Source: an uncultured Acidobacteriaceae bacterium (GTDB taxonomy: Bacteria; Acidobacteriota; Terriglobia; Terriglobales; Acidobacteriaceae). Taken from it: 46,901 nt of DNA. The translations under genes and the position numbers were made by a program. Below the pieces are notes generated by a model. That model saw only the letters and a list, made by a program, of their open reading frames with translations, was not told the origin of the DNA and did no database searches. Shown one piece after another: positions 26,607 through 36,171 of this stretch. The stretch is from the NCBI GenBank assembly GCA_903828675.1, contig CAIKND010000028.1, positions 1 to 46,901 on the forward strand. Direction: 5' to 3'. The first letter of the stretch is position 1, and every line of letters begins with the position of its first letter.

Positions 26607-28256
26607 ATGAGTCCAAACGGGGAACGAGTCCCATTTATGGCACTGTTGCAACCAAGATTGAATCTGAGAGTGTCGCAACGCCAGGTCCTGACTCCGGGCC
26701 TAATGCAAATGGTGAGCGTTCTTGCACTGAATAAACTCGAGCTTAAGGAGATGATTGATGCCGAGATGGTGGAAAACCCCGTCTTGGAGGAGATTGATGA
26801 ATCAGTTCCGATGCTGGACGAAGTCGCGGGCCGCCAAGAGCGCGACGAGCGCGAGGAACGGCTGGGCCTGCTTGAACGGGGAGTGGAGGAGCCTGCACCT
26901 CAACCCAAGGACCCTTTCAACGAAATTGATTTTGGATCGTACTTCCAGGACTATCTTGACCCTGGGTACCGCACACAGCCGGAGTATGAAGAGAGTGAAA
27001 AGCCCTCGTTTGAGAATTTTCTCTCCCAGCCTACGACTCTGTCCGATCACCTGGCGTGGCAGCTGGGAGCTCTGAGCCTGGAACCCAGCCTGTTCGATGC
27101 GGCTGAGTTCGTTATTGGCAATCTGGATGAGGATGGGTATCTAGCCGCAACCGAGGAAGAACTGGCTGACGCGCTCATGCAATCCCCTGCCGGCATTGCG
27201 CAGGAGGAAAGTGATCAACAGGAGCAGGCGGCCGCACTTGACCTGGTGCGGCGTGGCATTGACTTGGTGCAGCATCTTGACCCCGCTGGAGTAGGAGCCA
27301 AGGACCTACGCGAGTGCCTGCTGATTCAGATCTCCGCCCAGCAGCGCGAATTTACCCATTTGTATGGAAAGCACACAATTGAGCCGGCCGAGAACCCGCA
27401 TGGCAGCTTCCAAGCCGAGGCCGAGGCTAAAATTGATGAACGGCGGCGCAGCATGGAAGTCGCTGCGCTGATTGTGGACCGCCACTTGCAACTTCTACAG
27501 AAGCGGGACCTAAAAGACCTCGCGAGGGCCGCTCAAATTACGCCCGAGGAAGCACACGCCGGGATGGAGTTTATTCGCACCCTAGACCCCCGGCCCGGCC
27601 GCCTCTACAACCGTGAGCAAACACGCCTGATTGAGCCGGATGTGGTGTTTATCAAGCGCGGCGGCGAGTGGGTTGTCTCAATGAACGAAGAGGACCTGCC
27701 CAGCCTGCGTCTGAGCCAGCGCTACCGCCGTATGCTGACCGCTGAAGGCACAGATAAAGAGGTCAAGGACTACGTAAAGGAGCGCTTCCGCTCGGCCATG
27801 CAATTGATGCGCAATATCGCCCAGAGGAAGAGCACGATCCTGCGCACTTGCGAGGTAATTGTGCGCAGGCAGCAGGAGTTCCTAGACAAGGGTCTTGAGG
27901 CCCTGCGGCCGATGATGATCAAGGAAGTGGCCGAGGAGATTGGTGTTCACCCTTCGACGGTGAGCCGCGCTGTGGCCAATAAATATGCACATACTCCACA
28001 GGGCGTGATCGAGCTGCGCTATTTCTTCACCGAGGGCTCGAACGGCCCGGAGGGCGCAGATACGCCGCTGGTGGTGCTCAAGGGCAAGGTGCGCAAGTTG
28101 ATTGAGGACGAAGACGCAAGCCATCCCCTGACCGACGACCAGTTGGCCGCAATGCTCAAGGCGCAGGGCATCCAGCTTACCCGCCGCACGGTGGCCAAGT
28201 ATCGCGAGGACATGAACATTCCCTCGACACATCAGAGGCGGCGGCGCGACAAGTAG
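26607..28256 (+). CDS. rpoN: RNA polymerase sigma-54 factor RpoN
   Basis: This 549-residue factor directs polymerase to -24/-12 promoters and needs AAA+ activators. Region I is Gln/Leu-rich (LRVSQRQVLTPGLMQMV) and contacts the activator. An acidic region II follows at about 50-120. The core-binding region and the helix-turn-helix (VAEEIGVHPSTVSRAVANKY) are present, and the RpoN box RRTVAKYRE lies near the C-terminus. The length exceeds the E. coli protein (477) mainly in region II and a charged insertion at about 245-285. The ATG at 26607 is used here, but another at 26637 (MALLQPRLNL) starts exactly at the conserved region I and may be the real start. The usual downstream hpf/raiA gene is absent. 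Confidence 0.95.
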   Translation: MSPNGERVPFMALLQPRLNLRVSQRQVLTPGLMQMVSVLALNKLELKEMIDAEMVENPVLEEIDESVPMLDEVAGRQERDEREERLGLLERGVEEPAPQPKDPFNEIDFGSYFQDYLDPGYRTQPEYEESEKPSFENFLSQPTTLSDHLAWQLGALSLEPSLFDAAEFVIGNLDEDGYLAATEEELADALMQSPAGIAQEESDQQEQAAALDLVRRGIDLVQHLDPAGVGAKDLRECLLIQISAQQREFTHLYGKHTIEPAENPHGSFQAEAEAKIDERRRSMEVAALIVDRHLQLLQKRDLKDLARAAQITPEEAHAGMEFIRTLDPRPGRLYNREQTRLIEPDVVFIKRGGEWVVSMNEEDLPSLRLSQRYRRMLTAEGTDKEVKDYVKERFRSAMQLMRNIAQRKSTILRTCEVIVRRQQEFLDKGLEALRPMMIKEVAEEIGVHPSTVSRAVANKYAHTPQGVIELRYFFTEGSNGPEGADTPLVVLKGKVRKLIEDEDASHPLTDDQLAAMLKAQGIQLTRRTVAKYREDMNIPSTHQRRRRDK

Positions 28257-28327
28257 GTCGGAATGCAGCTTGCTGGCAGCTCCCGGCACTGCGAACTGCC
28301 CTTGGTTTGAAGCGGGAAGCGCGCGGC

Positions 28328-29764
28328 TTAGCTAAACATGAACTCCGCGGTCATTTTGCAGGAGACGCCCGGGACCAATCGAATCCACTGCGCGCTGAAG
28401 GCGTCCTCAAACAGAACGGGACGATATTCGCCCGCATTCAGCTTCACCGTTTCATACTTCTCCCATGTGCCGTTGCCAAGGAAGTCAATCTGAATTTCGA
28501 CCTCCCCGCTCCTCTCCGAGACGAGGTGGAGCATCTTGTGTTGAAAGTCGAGGAAGAGGAATGGATCAGACGGCGTGCCGGCAGTGACCGCTTCATTGCG
28601 CCATGGGCCGCCCCAGCCTTGAGGCCGCCCCCAACTCCACAGGTCGTCCGACTTGCCGAACCAGATCCCGCTCTGGGGCTGGCCGACTACGGCATTGTTG
28701 TCAAGGTTGGGCGTGGTCTCGTTTCCGGCGAGGGCGAGCAGGCCGCGGAAGCTGCAGTAATCTGGAATTGTGCGCAGATGTTGGCAAACTGGCTTGACAC
28801 CCCAGATGTGGTCTTCGAAGGCAATGGGCTGAAGTTCGTAGAACATGCCCTGTATGTCCATCATGTAATGTTCGGTTTCAATCTCCCGAATCCGCATCCA
28901 CTCGGTCTGCCAGCCCTGCTCGAATGCGTGCGACGGCTTGGGCAGGCGATAATGCTGCCACTCGCCTTTGACGAGCGCATCCAGCAATACCGACTTTTCA
29001 TCCCAGCCTGAACTAAACATTACGCTCCCCATATTTTGCCGGGCGGCAACATCCATATGGGGCTTGTTTGAGATTCTGCGCCAGCTCTTGCCTCCGTCCC
29101 ATTCAAACAGACCAGCATCTGTCTGGCCGTATTCGAAGAAGCCGTTATTGGACACGACAACCCGATGTTGCGCGGTATAGCCGCCCTTGAAGTGAGCCTG
29201 CGCCTTGATGTTCATGTCGGCGGTGATATTGAACAAGACGCGCGTCTTCAGATCGGCAACATCCATCTCAAGGAACAGGCCTTCCATGGTCTGAAAGTAG
29301 ACGCGGTTCTCCGGATCTGTAAGGTGGGGCATGGTCGAGGTGAGTCTGTGGTCGAGCAGGCTTTCAATGCGGCGCCACTTCCCGCCGGCATCGATGATGT
29401 ATGGCCCGATGATGCATTGATCGGAGTGATGGTGAATAAAGCGGTTGGCATGGACGCCGTTCACGATGTCCAGTTGAGTGGACTTCAGATTCTCGTCTAT
29501 GCGGTAAAGGCCGAGCCCGCCGCCACTGCTTGCACCACTTGCCCTGCCGCCGATGCCGGAGGAGTTGTAAGTAATGGCGTACAGTCCGTCCGCCCAGGGC
29601 ATCAGCGCACCAATTCCGCACTCGGTGCGGTTTGGGTCATTGTCGCCTTTGAGACCGATGTTCGGGATGCCGGGCAAAAAGCTTTGAGCGCACGCGAAAC
29701 CGGCGGAACCAGCGAGGACGGCGAGGACGGAACGCCGCGACAAAGACTGAGGCAAGGTTGGCAT
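28328..29764 (-). CDS. Tat-exported protein of unknown function (possible beta-propeller)
   Basis: I do not recognise this 478-residue protein. Its N-terminus has a twin-arginine signal: SRRSVLAVLAGSAGFACAQ, with the pair at residues 10-11 and a hydrophobic core after it. The mature part is rich in Trp, Gly and aromatic strands, with repeated segments such as GLYRIDENLKS, NRVYFQTMEGLF, GLFEWDGGKSWRRI and GIWFGKSDDLWSWG spaced 50-80 residues apart. That suggests a beta-propeller or similar repeated sheet. The last 80 residues look like a beta-sandwich. The ATG at 29764 follows GAGAGA. It diverges from a GH36/GH27-like glycosidase and probably helps bind or cleave a glycan; this is inference from context. 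Confidence 0.7.
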   Translation of the reverse strand: MPTLPQSLSRRSVLAVLAGSAGFACAQSFLPGIPNIGLKGDNDPNRTECGIGALMPWADGLYAITYNSSGIGGRASGASSGGGLGLYRIDENLKSTQLDIVNGVHANRFIHHHSDQCIIGPYIIDAGGKWRRIESLLDHRLTSTMPHLTDPENRVYFQTMEGLFLEMDVADLKTRVLFNITADMNIKAQAHFKGGYTAQHRVVVSNNGFFEYGQTDAGLFEWDGGKSWRRISNKPHMDVAARQNMGSVMFSSGWDEKSVLLDALVKGEWQHYRLPKPSHAFEQGWQTEWMRIREIETEHYMMDIQGMFYELQPIAFEDHIWGVKPVCQHLRTIPDYCSFRGLLALAGNETTPNLDNNAVVGQPQSGIWFGKSDDLWSWGRPQGWGGPWRNEAVTAGTPSDPFLFLDFQHKMLHLVSERSGEVEIQIDFLGNGTWEKYETVKLNAGEYRPVLFEDAFSAQWIRLVPGVSCKMTAEFMFS

Positions 29765-30090
29765 TGGTTCTCTCTTTCAACAAAAGTCCGTAACGTTGCA
29801 CCGGCAGGGCCGGGCCTATACCCCACTACGAATATTGGTACCGAAAGGAAGTGGGATTGGCTGGAATTATATCCTGGGTGAGGGTCCTAACCTATTTCCC
29901 CTAACTCATTCGATAGTCTCCGCCAGAATCAAGTAGAGTGCTTTGGTCGACGCCGCTCCTTCAGGATGCTCCAAGGCGTTACACTCAATGTTGATTTGGT
30001 CGGGTCCGCCTGGTTGTGATATCGATACTGAATCTCACTCACGGGCGCATTGCCCTTCTGGGGTGCAGGCCCAAAGAGGTAGCGAATCGA
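29765..30090. promoter_or_regulatory. 326-base divergent control region of the glycan locus
   Basis: Both flanking genes start from this gap. TATAAT at 29871-29866 on the minus strand is a good -10 for the 28328-29764 gene, though no -35 is evident at 17 bases. A GGTACC dyad lies near 29838. For the plus gene, AGAGGT (30074-30079) is the ribosome site. No clear operator dyad was recognised. Confidence 0.4.
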
Positions 30091-31803
30091 ATGCAACAAA
30101 TTACGCGCAGAACTCTAGTGACTGGACTTGCCTGTTCGGGCGTCGCGGCATTCTCCGAGACTAACCTGCTTCACGGCGCACCCGCAGCAAGCGGCAATCG
30201 ACCGGATGGATTCATCGACATACTCCGCATACCGGATTCGGTTACTGCATTCTTCGGTCTCAATCAATCGCTCAATCTGAGGCGCCTGTCCAACGCCTGG
30301 AGTGGACGAGGAATAGGCGTGAGCACCTTACCGGATCAGACCGGTTTGTCCATACTAATCGCCGCGACCGACACGCGCCCCACGCATGTCCAACTGCGAT
30401 GGAATGCCAAAGTCGATTCCAATGTGATGGTTCTCGGCGACGCATGGGAGCGCAGCTATGGCGATCTGCACTGGAGTTCTCTGGTGCCGGAGCGCTCTAT
30501 GCCCTGGTACTTTGTCACAAGCTTCGAGCACTCGCTCCATGGATATGGAGTTATGACAGGCGCTGGCGCTCTCTGCTTCTGGCAGTTGGATCAAGACGGC
30601 GTGTCGCTGTGGCTGAACGTTTGCAATGGGGGCTCTGGAGTTGAATTAGGAGCGCGCGAGTTGCTGGCGGCGACCGTTGTTTCGCGACGCGGCGAGCGCG
30701 GGGAGGATCCGCTCCAGGCGGCACGAGCATTCTGCACAACGATGTGCAAAGCTCCGCGCCCTGCGACGCACATCTATGGAAGCAACGATTGGTATTATGC
30801 CTACGGCAAGAACTCAGCAGAGCAGATTGTTCGCGACGCTGAGCTGATTTCATCTGTCTCGCCGAAGCAGGCAGAGCGGCCGTTCACGGTGATTGATGAC
30901 GGATGGAAGAACAAGCAGGCATATCCGGATATGGCCGCGCTCGCCGGGGAGATTCGCAAGCGGGATGTGCGTCCGGGATTGTGGATTCGCCCCCTCGAAG
31001 CGGACCGCGACACAGCTCAAGAACTGCTGCTACCAGCGGCGCGATTTGGTGGGCGCGCGGAGCGATCGAGGGAGTTGGCCTACGATCCGACTATTCCTGA
31101 ATCGCTGGCCGCGATACTCGCGAAGGTGACCGAGGCCACGGCGTGGGGATACGAACTTGTGAAGCACGACTACTCAACGTACGATCTTCTCGGACAATGG
31201 GGTTCGGAGATGAAAGCGCAACCCACACTGCCAGGCTGGGGCTTTCATGACCGGAGCAGGACCAACGCAGAGATTGTGCGGGACCTTTACGGTTCAATCC
31301 GCAAGGCCGCAGGGGAACGATCAATCATCGTCGGATGCAATACTATCGGTCATCTTGGAGCGGGCGTTTTCGACGCGCAAAGAACTGGCGACGATGTAAG
31401 CGGAAAAGACTGGGAGAGAACGCGGCGGATGGGCGTAAACACGCTCGCATACCGAATGCCACAACACCATTCATTTTTCCATCTCGATGCCGACTGCGCA
31501 CCGGTTACCGCGTCAATCCCGTGGGCGTTGAGCCGCAACTGGCTCGATCTGTTGGCCAGGAGCGGCACGGTACTGCTTGTATCTCCGGAGCCTTCAGCTA
31601 TTGGCGAGGAGCAGCGCGCCGCACTCCGCGAGGCGTTCCAACTGAGTGCCGCCGCAGCTGACAGTGCAACTGTGACGGTGAGTGACTGGCAGACAAACAC
31701 AACGCCCGTTCACTGGCAGTTCCGCAATAGCGAGGACGGAAAACCTGTTGTGAAGGACTATGCGTGGTGTGCCAGCTCCGGCGCGTGGCCCTACGACATT
31801 TAG
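30091..31803 (+). CDS. secreted glycoside hydrolase, GH36/GH27-like (alpha-galactosidase clan)
   Basis: This 570-residue protein has a Tat-like signal (TRRTLVTGLACSGVAAF). A beta-sandwich domain extends to about residue 220. A TIM barrel follows, starting around IYGSNDWYYAYG, with FTVIDDGWK as the next strand. VKHDYSTYD carries a candidate nucleophile D360. RTGDDVSG carries the candidate acid/base pair at D434/D435. These positions match clan GH-D, which includes alpha-galactosidases and alpha-N-acetylgalactosaminidases, but the specific substrate cannot be read. The frame is open upstream to 30016; I chose the ATG at 30091 because AGAGGT precedes it and the signal peptide starts there. A terminator hairpin lies past its end. 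Confidence 0.75.
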   Translation: MQQITRRTLVTGLACSGVAAFSETNLLHGAPAASGNRPDGFIDILRIPDSVTAFFGLNQSLNLRRLSNAWSGRGIGVSTLPDQTGLSILIAATDTRPTHVQLRWNAKVDSNVMVLGDAWERSYGDLHWSSLVPERSMPWYFVTSFEHSLHGYGVMTGAGALCFWQLDQDGVSLWLNVCNGGSGVELGARELLAATVVSRRGERGEDPLQAARAFCTTMCKAPRPATHIYGSNDWYYAYGKNSAEQIVRDAELISSVSPKQAERPFTVIDDGWKNKQAYPDMAALAGEIRKRDVRPGLWIRPLEADRDTAQELLLPAARFGGRAERSRELAYDPTIPESLAAILAKVTEATAWGYELVKHDYSTYDLLGQWGSEMKAQPTLPGWGFHDRSRTNAEIVRDLYGSIRKAAGERSIIVGCNTIGHLGAGVFDAQRTGDDVSGKDWERTRRMGVNTLAYRMPQHHSFFHLDADCAPVTASIPWALSRNWLDLLARSGTVLLVSPEPSAIGEEQRAALREAFQLSAAAADSATVTVSDWQTNTTPVHWQFRNSEDGKPVVKDYAWCASSGAWPYDI

Positions 31804-31919
31804 GCGATTTAGGCCGAACAATTCGCGAGATTGAGAACTGCGTACGCTGATTGGCTCGCTTGGCCGGAGCGCCGACGCATTTCCGACCGCGCGATTTCGT
31901 GTCTTGAAAATGAGAAGCA

Positions 31920-31957
31920 CAATCCCCCAGAGCCCGACAACGGGACCTGGGGGATTG
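31920..31957. terminator. bidirectional terminator between convergent glycan genes
   Basis: A perfect 11-base-pair stem (CAATCCCCCAG with CTGGGGGATTG) encloses a two-base internal loop and a further CCCG-acaa-CGGG hairpin. It lies between the glycosidase stop at 31803 and the opposing stop at 31990, so it can end both transcripts. Confidence 0.8.
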
Positions 31958-31989
31958 CGGCATTCGTACAACTACCAGCGGTCAAAAGC

Positions 31990-34900
31990 CTAGAAATCCA
32001 CGCGGTTGTTCATTTGCGTAATCTCGGGCAAGGTCCCTCCGCATTCGATGGTGATGCTGCCGCCGGTGTAGTCGGCGTGCGCAGGCAGTGTGAGCTTGAC
32101 GACTGCGGTTTTGGGGTTGAGGTCCGTCGGCGCTTTCAGGGCGGGGACGGTGGAGGTGGCAATGGTTTTGCCGGCACGGTCACGAAGCACGAGGGTGGAG
32201 GCGGGAGCATCGACGGCGCCGACCGAATGAACCTTTACTGCGACGTTTGAACCTTCGACCTTGACATCTTCAGGATCGATGCCTAGATCGGGGCGCGACC
32301 AGTAGGGGACCCCTTTGGTGGCGAGCTTGAGTTCGATCACTGTAGTGGTTCTAGGCGCAAAGGTGATGTCTACGCTGCTGCTGCGTTCGAACGCAACGGT
32401 GCGGGTAGTGAGGCCGTTGACGGTCGCATCGGGCGCGGGCTGGGCGTTGCCAATGCCTTGCTGCGTGCCCTGGGTGATGGTCCACTGGCCTGGATCGATT
32501 TCCCATCCGGTCATGTGCGCGGTCACGGGCTCCGCGTCGAGATTGTAAGCGACGATCTTGACGTGATCGGGTTTGGCTTCTGGAACGAGGATGGCGACGC
32601 TTTGGTCGTTGGCGGGCTTTTTGAACTTCCAGCTGACAGCGTTGCCAGGGTAGCAATAATTCCGCATGAGTGCTACGCCGCCGAGACGCGAGCGCTGCAA
32701 TTCGCCGTTATTGAAGTAGATGCGATCGATCCATAGGCTGCCTTCTGTGTTGATGAATTCGCGTTCGTGGGCGGTTTGAATCTGCGATGCATAAACCTTT
32801 TCCAGGTAAGAGGTGTCGCCGGTAACCTGCCACGCGAGTTGCCAGGGAGCTTCGGAAATCTGGTTGCGCCGGCTGGCGGATGCAATGACGGGGGCGGTCC
32901 ACTCCTTGCGCTTATTGAGTATGTCGAGTTCGTCGGAGTTGATGAGTTCCAGCGATGCCGAGCCGAGATCGACAAATGGCTTGACGTATTTCTCATCGCC
33001 AGTCCAGCGATATGCTGCCCACAGGATGAACCAAGGACGCATGCCGGTGGGAAGATCCTCATCGGTTTTGAAGTTGACCTGGGCATGGAGCGAGTACTTG
33101 CCGTCGGGGCCGGGCTTGTAATGGGCGAGAAATCCGTCCGCAAGTTCGAGAACCATTTTGCGGGTCTCCGGCGCGCCGTTGAACAACACAAGCGAAAGCG
33201 CAGGATGGAAGACCATGTAGGAGTATTCCTTTGACCAACCCCAGACGCCGTTTTCTGCCATTTTGGCGCCATTGAAGTAGGACGACCGCACATGACGGTG
33301 GCCGGCAGGGTTGATCCCGGAGAGCCACTCCAGGCGCTTGGCGGTGACCATGGCGCGTTCGATTTGTTTGGGGCTGCCGAAGTCCATCATCATGGCCTCG
33401 CCAAGGACATTGATTCCGTCTTCGTAGCTGTGTAGTTCATCGGTCTGGATCGTGGCCAGGCCGTTGGTGAACATGTGCTGCGCGTAGATTGCGTCCATCT
33501 CTTTGAGCAGCGAGGCCTTGAGCTTGTCGGGCGTGGAGCCCATGGCGGCCAGGCCGGGCCACCACTCGGTGAAGTCGCTGTCGTCGGAGAGGCCGCCGCC
33601 AAATTCACCGTTCGAGATCTGGCGATTGTCGACATACCAATTGATTAGGCGCTTGAGATAGCCGAGGTCCTCGACCTGCAGATAGGCCCACTGGGGAACG
33701 CCCGCGGGAGCCTGGGGCAGGACGAACGGCGGTCGCACTTGTTCCTTATTCATCTCATGCCAGTATTTGCGTCCAAGGTCATTTTGCGGATCGACGCGGA
33801 GCAGATCGGAGATGTCGCCGTCGATGCGGTTGAAGAAATTAAGGCGGCGTGAGCTGACGGACTCTTCAACGAGGTTTGCATATTCGTCGCGCACTTGCGT
33901 GAGGCGGTCGGCGATGTGCTCGGGGAGTGCGTCTTTGTAAGGCTTGAAGATGAGGCGCAGTTCAGCGCTTTCGAGAGCGGTTGTGTTGAAGTCCGCTCCC
34001 TGAGCGGCGATGGTGATATAGAGGCTCTTGCCGTTGGGAAGTACACGGTCGCGGGTGTCGAGCCAGAGGGTGTGGGGCGCGCCCGGCTTGACGGCGAAGG
34101 TGAAGTCAAGCATGTCGCGCATGAGCCACAGCGGGTCCTTAATCTGAATGTTGATCGGGATCACGCCATCGGCATTGGGCTGCAGATTGAGCGCGGGCAG
34201 ATCGATGGCGATGCCGTCGAGTCCACCATCCATGTTTTCCCAGCCGTAGGTGAAGCCGTGGCCGGAATCGACCATCTGCGAACGGAAGTCGGCGGGGACG
34301 ATAATGTGCACGATGGGCAGGCCGGATTGCGCTTTCTCGCGCGGGGTTCCTGGCGCTGCGGCGGAGGGCATGGCGATCATGGTCATGCGCTCGTCGGCTG
34401 GAAAGCGGCCTGCGATGTAATCGACAACAGGCCTGGTGGAAGGATTGTCGTCCGGCGTGATCTTACTGGTGAGCCGGTAGCGAAGTGTGGCGATTCCGGT
34501 AGGCTCGACGCCGGGATGAACGTAGTAAGCGGAAAGCTCTCCGATGGGCTGTTCCTGTTCGACGTTGGTGAAGCGGATCTTTTGCCCGATGATGGGTTGA
34601 TCGAAGTTATGGTAGGTAATCTGCTGGCCCTTGGGGCGTTCGAAGAGGGTTCTCTCCGCGTCGGTTCCCTTCTCCATATCGTGCGAAAGAAGGCTCATGT
34701 TACCCCATGCGCCACCTGCAATTTCCAAATGGTTCCATGGCTCGTGGGGCATGTAGAAGCTGACCGCCTTGCCGGAAAGCGAGTAGCAGTCCCAGTCAGG
34801 CAGCTCGAAATAATCGTCACGGCCGGTGAGGCGAGAACGATTATAGACGCCGGGCCATGTGGTTTCGCGAATGCCGTCGTTGGCCTTCCACCACCAGCGC

Positions 34901-35895
34901 TTGAGGTCGAAGGCATCGTGGATTTCAACCTTGCGAATGGTGGTGCTGGCGGAGTCAATGAGTACTGGAGTGTCGCCCTGACGATTCCAGCCGTAGTTTA
35001 GATTCCACTCGTGCTGCCATGCGGGCGTGGATGCTGTGGGAGATGGAGCAGGACCGGCGGCAACGGCACGGTCAAGGTCGGGAATACTTTGCGGTGCGCC
35101 GCCATTGGCAAGCGTGACCATGTTGCCGTCAGAGAGGGTACGGTCGTAAATGCGGAGTTCGTCGATGTCGCCGCCGCGGTCGTAGCTGTAGGAGGCTTCA
35201 ACCCCAGTTGGGCCGATGATGCGCGAGTGCGGGCCAAATTGGTCGAGAGCGGTATCGAAGACGCCGGTAGCGGCCTTGGTGCCAGCGAGTTTGCCATTCA
35301 CATAGAAGCGAATGCCGCTGGTCTCATCCCAGGCGAGCGAAAGGTGGACCCACTGGTCGGGCTTGGGGAGTTCTGGCAGCATGACAGAGACGCGGGTACG
35401 GCCGAGATTGATGTCGGTGACAAATGCATCGAAACCGTGCCCGTTCCAATCGATGCGCATCCAAACCATATCCCAACTGGAGTGGTCCGCGTAGCCGACT
35501 CGAAAGACTGGAAACGCAGTCTCGTCAAGAGGCGTGCGCGCACGCCAGAAGAAGGAAAGCGTGCCGCGTTGGGCGTAAATATTGCCCGGGGCCCAGTAGG
35601 AGAGCAGTTGCGTGTCGCCGCACTGGATGTAAGATCCATGAACGCCGCCGGGAAGTGCGTTGACGTCCTTGGCATAGTTGGGGACGGGGTTACCGCCAGC
35701 AGCGTAGTCGGCGTTAAAACCATGATCGCCGGAGAGATAGAAGAGCAGGCCTGGTTCAGAGGCGTGCGGGTTCGGGGGCAGAAGAGACACCGTGGTCGGC
35801 GGTGCGGACTCGACAGCGACCTGGGCCTGCGTCATGGAAATAAAAGGAATGCCAGCGAACAGGCAGAGAATAAGCGGAAGACGCGTGCGAGCCAT
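31990..35895 (-). CDS. large secreted LamG-domain protein, probable glycan-active enzyme
   Basis: This 1301-residue secreted protein has a signal peptide (MARTRLPLILCLFAG to the TQA-QV site near 26). A LamG/concanavalin-like sandwich follows at about 45-255, containing WVHLSLAWDETSGIRFYVNG and the terminal DIDELRIYDRTLS. Further beta-rich segments run to about 700. An alpha-helical region (about 760-1110), with GGGLSDDSDFTEWWPGL, INVLGEAMMMDFG and HRHVRSSYFNGAKMAENG, resembles an alpha/alpha barrel. A C-terminal beta domain ends the protein. This order is like that of polysaccharide lyases or hydrolases, but I cannot name a family. The open frame continues upstream to 36057; the ATG at 35895 is preceded by GAGG and begins the signal peptide. 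It converges with the glycosidase gene. Confidence 0.75.
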   Translation of the reverse strand: MARTRLPLILCLFAGIPFISMTQAQVAVESAPPTTVSLLPPNPHASEPGLLFYLSGDHGFNADYAAGGNPVPNYAKDVNALPGGVHGSYIQCGDTQLLSYWAPGNIYAQRGTLSFFWRARTPLDETAFPVFRVGYADHSSWDMVWMRIDWNGHGFDAFVTDINLGRTRVSVMLPELPKPDQWVHLSLAWDETSGIRFYVNGKLAGTKAATGVFDTALDQFGPHSRIIGPTGVEASYSYDRGGDIDELRIYDRTLSDGNMVTLANGGAPQSIPDLDRAVAAGPAPSPTASTPAWQHEWNLNYGWNRQGDTPVLIDSASTTIRKVEIHDAFDLKRWWWKANDGIRETTWPGVYNRSRLTGRDDYFELPDWDCYSLSGKAVSFYMPHEPWNHLEIAGGAWGNMSLLSHDMEKGTDAERTLFERPKGQQITYHNFDQPIIGQKIRFTNVEQEQPIGELSAYYVHPGVEPTGIATLRYRLTSKITPDDNPSTRPVVDYIAGRFPADERMTMIAMPSAAAPGTPREKAQSGLPIVHIIVPADFRSQMVDSGHGFTYGWENMDGGLDGIAIDLPALNLQPNADGVIPINIQIKDPLWLMRDMLDFTFAVKPGAPHTLWLDTRDRVLPNGKSLYITIAAQGADFNTTALESAELRLIFKPYKDALPEHIADRLTQVRDEYANLVEESVSSRRLNFFNRIDGDISDLLRVDPQNDLGRKYWHEMNKEQVRPPFVLPQAPAGVPQWAYLQVEDLGYLKRLINWYVDNRQISNGEFGGGLSDDSDFTEWWPGLAAMGSTPDKLKASLLKEMDAIYAQHMFTNGLATIQTDELHSYEDGINVLGEAMMMDFGSPKQIERAMVTAKRLEWLSGINPAGHRHVRSSYFNGAKMAENGVWGWSKEYSYMVFHPALSLVLFNGAPETRKMVLELADGFLAHYKPGPDGKYSLHAQVNFKTDEDLPTGMRPWFILWAAYRWTGDEKYVKPFVDLGSASLELINSDELDILNKRKEWTAPVIASASRRNQISEAPWQLAWQVTGDTSYLEKVYASQIQTAHEREFINTEGSLWIDRIYFNNGELQRSRLGGVALMRNYCYPGNAVSWKFKKPANDQSVAILVPEAKPDHVKIVAYNLDAEPVTAHMTGWEIDPGQWTITQGTQQGIGNAQPAPDATVNGLTTRTVAFERSSSVDITFAPRTTTVIELKLATKGVPYWSRPDLGIDPEDVKVEGSNVAVKVHSVGAVDAPASTLVLRDRAGKTIATSTVPALKAPTDLNPKTAVVKLTLPAHADYTGGSITIECGGTLPEITQMNNRVDF

Positions 35896-36171
35896 GCAGA
35901 AAACCTCGGAACCGGATGATGCGGGCTGGGAGCAATGCGTAGGGAACGGCGCAGACTGGTCAGACCACTCGCAGAGATTGTCAACTCTGCAGCGGCCAGT
36001 TGGCAAATGACGAATTCCCTGGTGTCCCAGGTTGTGAGCCCCGCATGAGAAAGCCATGAGCTGCGACTGCGACTCCTCTCGTTTTAGGAAGGAGCAGCAT
36101 GCAAGCCGCGCCCACGGCTTGCGCCCAATCTCGATCTCGCAGCCGAGGTATTCTTAACCAGGAGAACGAGG
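35896..36171. promoter_or_regulatory. divergent gap with hairpins before the dehydrogenase
   Basis: The 276-base gap holds the dyad TGGTCAGACCA at 35957-35967, a perfect eight-base-pair hairpin GCAAGCCG-cgccca-CGGCTTGC at 36101-36122, and a strong ribosome site AGGAAGGAG just before an ATG at 36099. That ATG opens a frame of 63 codons overlapping the dehydrogenase in another frame. TATTCT at 36149-36154 may be a -10 element. Confidence 0.4.

Noticed and set aside
33895..35919. Two long plus-strand frames (33895-35001, 35011-35919)
   Set aside because: Both are opposite the secreted LamG protein; no signal, ribosome site or family features.
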